Shown: positions 4,810 to 7,340 of the stretch, in pieces
Layout: each line of letters starts with the position of its first letter
Position numbering within the stretch: position 1 is the first letter of the stretch
DNA from: an uncultured Prevotella sp.
GTDB lineage: Bacteria; Bacteroidota; Bacteroidia; Bacteroidales; Bacteroidaceae
Assembly: GCA_902477645.1 (NCBI GenBank)
Contig: CABSIA010000149.1
Location: 1-7,340 of the forward strand
Reading direction: 5' to 3'
Length of the DNA: 7,340 nt
Notes under the pieces: model-generated
Told to the model about the DNA's origin: nothing
What the model saw: only the letters and a program-made list of their open reading frames with translations
Database searches by the model: none
Made by a program: the position numbers and the translations under genes

Positions 4810-6681
4810 TTATCTTCCCATCATAACCAGCAGCACGTTTATATCGCTCGGACTTACTCCTGGAATGCGGCTTGCCTGTGCCAAGGTCTCGGGGTTTATT
4901 TTCTCGAGTTTCTGTCGGCCTTCTGTAGAAATCTCCAAAATCTCGGAGTAGTTGAAATGGCCTTTGATTTTTATATCCTCAAGGCGGTGCATCTTGTCGG
5001 CAACCATTCGCTCTCGCTCGATGTAGCCTTTATATTTTATTCTTATTTCGGCAGCCTCGGCAATTTCCTCTTTTCTGTTTGCCGGCATTTCTATTTGCTC
5101 CCTCAGTCCGGGAATGATATCTGCCAGAGTGTTCATGGTGATTTGCGGGCGTGCGATAAGGTCGCAGATTTTGCATCCCATGCGGAGTGGGGTCGTGCCG
5201 ATGGTCTCAAGAGCAGAGTTTACATCTTTTGGTCTCACTGGGGTGCCATTGCAGAAGTTCTCCAATCTTTCGATGTTTTCTTTCTTTTCTTTCCACCAGT
5301 CGAGACGGTCTTGCTTAGCCAACCCTATGTTATATGCCCGTTCTGTCAGTCGTGCGTCTGCGTCATCCTGTCGGAGCAGAATTCGGTATTCCGCTCTTGA
5401 CGTAAACATGCGGTAAGGCTCGTCGACACCTTTTGTCACCAAGTCATCGATTAAAACGCCGATGTAGCTTTCGTCACGTCTCATAACAAATGGCTCACCG
5501 CCGCCGCACAAGATGGCGGCGTTTACTCCTGCAACCAATCCCTGGCCGCCAGCCTCTTCGTAGCCTGTGGTTCCGTTAACCTGTCCGGCGAAGAACAAAC
5601 CTCTCAAAACCTTCGATTCCAGCGAGTGACTGAGCTGTGTGGGGTCGAAATAGTCGTACTCTATAGCGTACCCTGGGCGGTAGGCTTTTACGTCTCTGAG
5701 CGCAGGGATTTTTCTCAGTGCGGCAAGTTGAACGTCCATCGGCATGCTCGATGAAAAGCCGTTCAGATACATCTCGTTGGTGTCGGTGCCTTCAGGCTCA
5801 AGAAACAACGGATGCTGTTCTTTGTCGGGAAAAGTCACAAGTTTTGTCTCGATTGACGGGCAGTAGCGGGGACCCGTGCTTTGAATTTGTCCGTTGTAGA
5901 GTGGGGACTCGGCAAGAGCGCTCCTCAGGGTCTCGTGCACCTCGCTGTTGGTGTAGCAAGTCCAGCATGGCAGCTGCTCGAGTTTCCTGACTTGTCCCAT
6001 ATAGCTGAACTTGTGGAAATCGTTCTCGCCCGGCTGAATTTCCATGTCTTCGAAATGAACGCTCCGCTTGTCTATTCTGACAGGCGTGCCGGTTTTCATA
6101 CGTGCCGCCCTTATCCCCCATCGTGTTATGCTCTCGGTAAGACGGTCGACGGCAGGCTCGGCGCATCTGCCTCCGGGAACTTGGCATCTGCCCACATGCA
6201 GCAGTCCGTTGAGAAAAGTTCCGGCTGTTATGACAGTCGCCTTTGCGTAGAAAGTCGCGCCCCAAATAGTTTTTGCGCCTATGGCAGCTCCGTTCTCTGC
6301 GATTATCTCGCATACCTGGTCTTGCCATATATCGAGGTTGGGCGTGTTGTCGAGCACGCTTCTCCATTCCCAGATGAATTTTCCCCTGTCGCATTGTGCT
6401 CTTGGCGACCATACGGCAGGTCCCTTTCCGCGGTTCAGCATTTTGAACTGGATTGCGGTGTTGTCGGTCACCTTTGCCGTTTGTCCGCCCAGTGCGTCAA
6501 TCTCTCTTACAATCTGTCCCTTTGCAATTCCGCCGATTGCGGGATTGCAGCTCATCTGTCCGATTTTGTTCATATCCATCGTTATGAGGCATGTCTTTGC
6601 GCCCATGTTTGCCGCGGCAGTGGCAGCCTCGCATCCCGCATGTCCGCCGCCTATAACGATGACATCATAATTAAAAACCAT
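4810..6681 (-). CDS. mnmG: tRNA uridine-5-carboxymethylaminomethyl modification enzyme, FAD subunit
   Basis: MnmG (GidA) forms a complex with the GTPase MnmE. It installs the carboxymethylaminomethyl (or aminomethyl) group on U34 of tRNAs reading split codon boxes, using methylene-tetrahydrofolate and FAD/NADH. The 623 residues are full length. The Rossmann FAD motif GGGHAG is at 11-16. SCNPAIGGIAKG follows at about 44-55, GPAVWSPRAQCDR near 87-99, and RYCPSIE with the conserved Cys near 274. The second FAD signature (FAGQVNGTTGYEEAGGQG) is near 364-381, SRAEYRILLRQDDAD near 428-442, and the C-terminal helical domain that binds MnmE and tRNA (YKGYIERE...GHFNYSEI) covers about 550-620. All key motifs are intact. 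The ATG at 6681 places the FAD motif at the usual distance from the N-terminus. It is divergent from the succinate dehydrogenase gene and is followed by apt. Confidence 0.98.
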   Translation of the reverse strand: MVFNYDVIVIGGGHAGCEAATAAANMGAKTCLITMDMNKIGQMSCNPAIGGIAKGQIVREIDALGGQTAKVTDNTAIQFKMLNRGKGPAVWSPRAQCDRGKFIWEWRSVLDNTPNLDIWQDQVCEIIAENGAAIGAKTIWGATFYAKATVITAGTFLNGLLHVGRCQVPGGRCAEPAVDRLTESITRWGIRAARMKTGTPVRIDKRSVHFEDMEIQPGENDFHKFSYMGQVRKLEQLPCWTCYTNSEVHETLRSALAESPLYNGQIQSTGPRYCPSIETKLVTFPDKEQHPLFLEPEGTDTNEMYLNGFSSSMPMDVQLAALRKIPALRDVKAYRPGYAIEYDYFDPTQLSHSLESKVLRGLFFAGQVNGTTGYEEAGGQGLVAGVNAAILCGGGEPFVMRRDESYIGVLIDDLVTKGVDEPYRMFTSRAEYRILLRQDDADARLTERAYNIGLAKQDRLDWWKEKKENIERLENFCNGTPVRPKDVNSALETIGTTPLRMGCKICDLIARPQITMNTLADIIPGLREQIEMPANRKEEIAEAAEIRIKYKGYIERERMVADKMHRLEDIKIKGHFNYSEILEISTEGRQKLEKINPETLAQASRIPGVSPSDINVLLVMMGR

Positions 6682-6794
6682 ATCGTTTTTATATTGGTGT
6701 TGTTTGAAATTTCAGTGTTGCCATAATTGGCGGAAATATTGCATTGTAGCGATATCTCTGCTATTCTGCCAACGCCGGATATTCTTTTTGCATG

Positions 6795-6829
6795 CAAATG
6801 TATGAATAAAAATTTGATTTTTCCCCAAA
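6795..6829 (-). promoter_or_regulatory. Possible mnmG promoter
   Basis: On the minus strand TACATTTG (6802-6795) matches the Bacteroidota -7 box TAnnTTTG. The nearest TTTG (6829-6826) is 23 bases upstream, longer than the usual 19-21, so this is a weaker candidate than the others here. It would give a 5' leader of about 110 bases before the mnmG ATG. Confidence 0.4.
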
Positions 6830-6834
6830 AACTC

Positions 6835-6865
6835 TTTGATTTATCATTTTAAAATAGTATTTTTG
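6835..6865 (+). promoter_or_regulatory. Bacteroidota-type promoter of the succinate dehydrogenase operon
   Basis: TTTG at 6835-6838 is followed after exactly 19 bases by TATTTTTG at 6858-6865, a full consensus match. Transcription would start near 6871, leaving a leader of about 125 bases. The 314-bp gap between mnmG and this gene holds this promoter, the possible opposing mnmG promoter and the leader hairpin described separately. Confidence 0.75.
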
Positions 6866-6916
6866 CAGTCAGAAAGTAGTGATGTCTACCTATAACAGGG
6901 TATTGTCGCTACTATA

Positions 6917-6931
6917 ATCCTGTGACAGGAT
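6917..6931 (+). repeat. Hairpin in the succinate dehydrogenase mRNA leader
   Basis: ATCCTGTGACAGGAT is a 7+1+7 inverted repeat in the leader. As RNA it would form a compact hairpin with slightly fewer pairs because of loop size. A second ACAGG copy upstream (6895-6899) could pair with the same CCTGT (6919-6923), so two folds compete. The pairing is seen in the sequence; any regulatory role is inference. Confidence 0.45.
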
Positions 6932-6995
6932 ATGACGCTTGTTTGGTTGAGAATAATAATTTTAAACTTTATAAATAATTAAAAATCAATCATTT

Positions 6996-7340
6996 ATGTG
7001 GTTAATCAATTCATCAATTGGTAGAAAAGTAGTGATGTCGGTAACCGGTATCGCGCTTATTCTATTTATGACCTTCCACGGTTGTATGAACGTTGTGGCG
7101 CTCTTCTCGGGTGAGGCTTACAACACGATTTGCGAATTGCTCGGTGCAAACTGGTATGCCGTAGCGGCTACGCTCGGACTTGCAGCACTGGCAGTGTGTC
7201 ACATCGTTTACGCTTTCATCCTGACAGCACAGAACCGTCGTGCCCGTGGCAGTGAGCGTTATGCCGTGACATCAAAGCCTGAAAAGGTGGAGTGGACTTC
7301 GCAGAACATGCTCGTTCTCGGCCTTATCGTTGTTCTCGGC
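6996..7340 (+). CDS. Succinate dehydrogenase/fumarate reductase cytochrome b subunit, N-terminal 115 residues (cut by window edge)
   Basis: This is the membrane anchor of the respiratory succinate:quinone or quinol:fumarate oxidoreductase. It carries heme b and passes electrons between menaquinone and the iron-sulfur subunit. In Bacteroidota it is usually followed by the flavoprotein and Fe-S subunits and serves fumarate respiration. I translated this frame by hand from ATG 6996-6998, and it stays open to the edge. The N-terminus MWLINSSIGRKVVMSVTG is typical of the phylum's single-chain b558-type subunit. Transmembrane segments are apparent at about 13-37 and 53-78, with a third starting near 104. 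His28 (TFHGCMN) and His69 (VCHIVYA) lie in the first two helices and are likely heme ligands. The leader is A-rich with no Shine-Dalgarno sequence. Whether the gene is named sdhC or frdC cannot be decided here. Confidence 0.92.
   Translation, partial: MWLINSSIGRKVVMSVTGIALILFMTFHGCMNVVALFSGEAYNTICELLGANWYAVAATLGLAALAVCHIVYAFILTAQNRRARGSERYAVTSKPEKVEWTSQNMLVLGLIVVLG

Noticed and set aside
4747..5400. Plus-strand ORF of 217 codons opposite the mnmG 3' end
   Set aside because: It is antisense to mnmG, with aromatic/Cys-rich nonsense composition and no promoter or family signature.
5881..6726. Long plus-strand ORF of 281 codons opposite mnmG
   Set aside because: It lies entirely antisense to the unmistakable mnmG 5' half and its own leader, shows no recognisable domain, and its composition is that of a reversed coding frame.

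Overview
The window looks like chromosomal housekeeping sequence from a Bacteroidota member, most likely order Bacteroidales (Prevotella or Bacteroides relatives). The reasons are the protein flavour, the absence of Shine-Dalgarno sequences with A-rich leaders instead, and three promoters matching the phylum-specific pattern TTTG, about 19 bases, TAnnTTTG. The genus cannot be fixed from sequence alone.

Layout. Six genes lie on the minus strand, in transcription order: mnmG (tRNA wobble-uridine modification), apt (adenine salvage), uvrC (excision repair nuclease), dtd (D-aminoacyl-tRNA deacylase), a MazG-fold nucleotide pyrophosphohydrolase and deoC (deoxyribose-phosphate aldolase, cut by the left edge after 150 residues). 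Divergent from mnmG, the right edge cuts into the plus-strand cytochrome b subunit of succinate dehydrogenase/fumarate reductase (115 residues present). mnmG, apt and uvrC may share a transcript, because no convincing promoter is visible before apt or uvrC, although a hairpin terminator lies after apt. dtd has its own promoter and probably leads a dtd-mazG-deoC operon. The shared theme is nucleotide and tRNA quality control: purine salvage, deoxynucleoside catabolism, dNTP hydrolysis, DNA repair and tRNA editing.

The gaps hold the most interesting material. (1) Two 16-bp sites matching the chromosomal ParB target parS flank apt, at 4096-4111 and 4726-4741. With mnmG alongside, this suggests an origin-proximal segregation region. 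The first site sits in the loop of the hairpin downstream of apt. (2) The 570-bp gap between uvrC and dtd carries a plus-strand unit with a Bacteroidota promoter, about 215 nt of non-coding sequence and a strong terminator. It is a probable small RNA gene diverging from dtd. (3) Just beyond it lie three identical 18-bp near-palindromes at an exact 23-bp period. (4) Two 89-90-bp elements with 27-bp, internally palindromic arms lie in the dtd-mazG and apt-uvrC gaps in opposite orientation. They look like REP/MITE-type dispersed repeats.

No complete mobile element, tRNA, rRNA or CRISPR array was seen, and no large undescribed multi-gene system is present.
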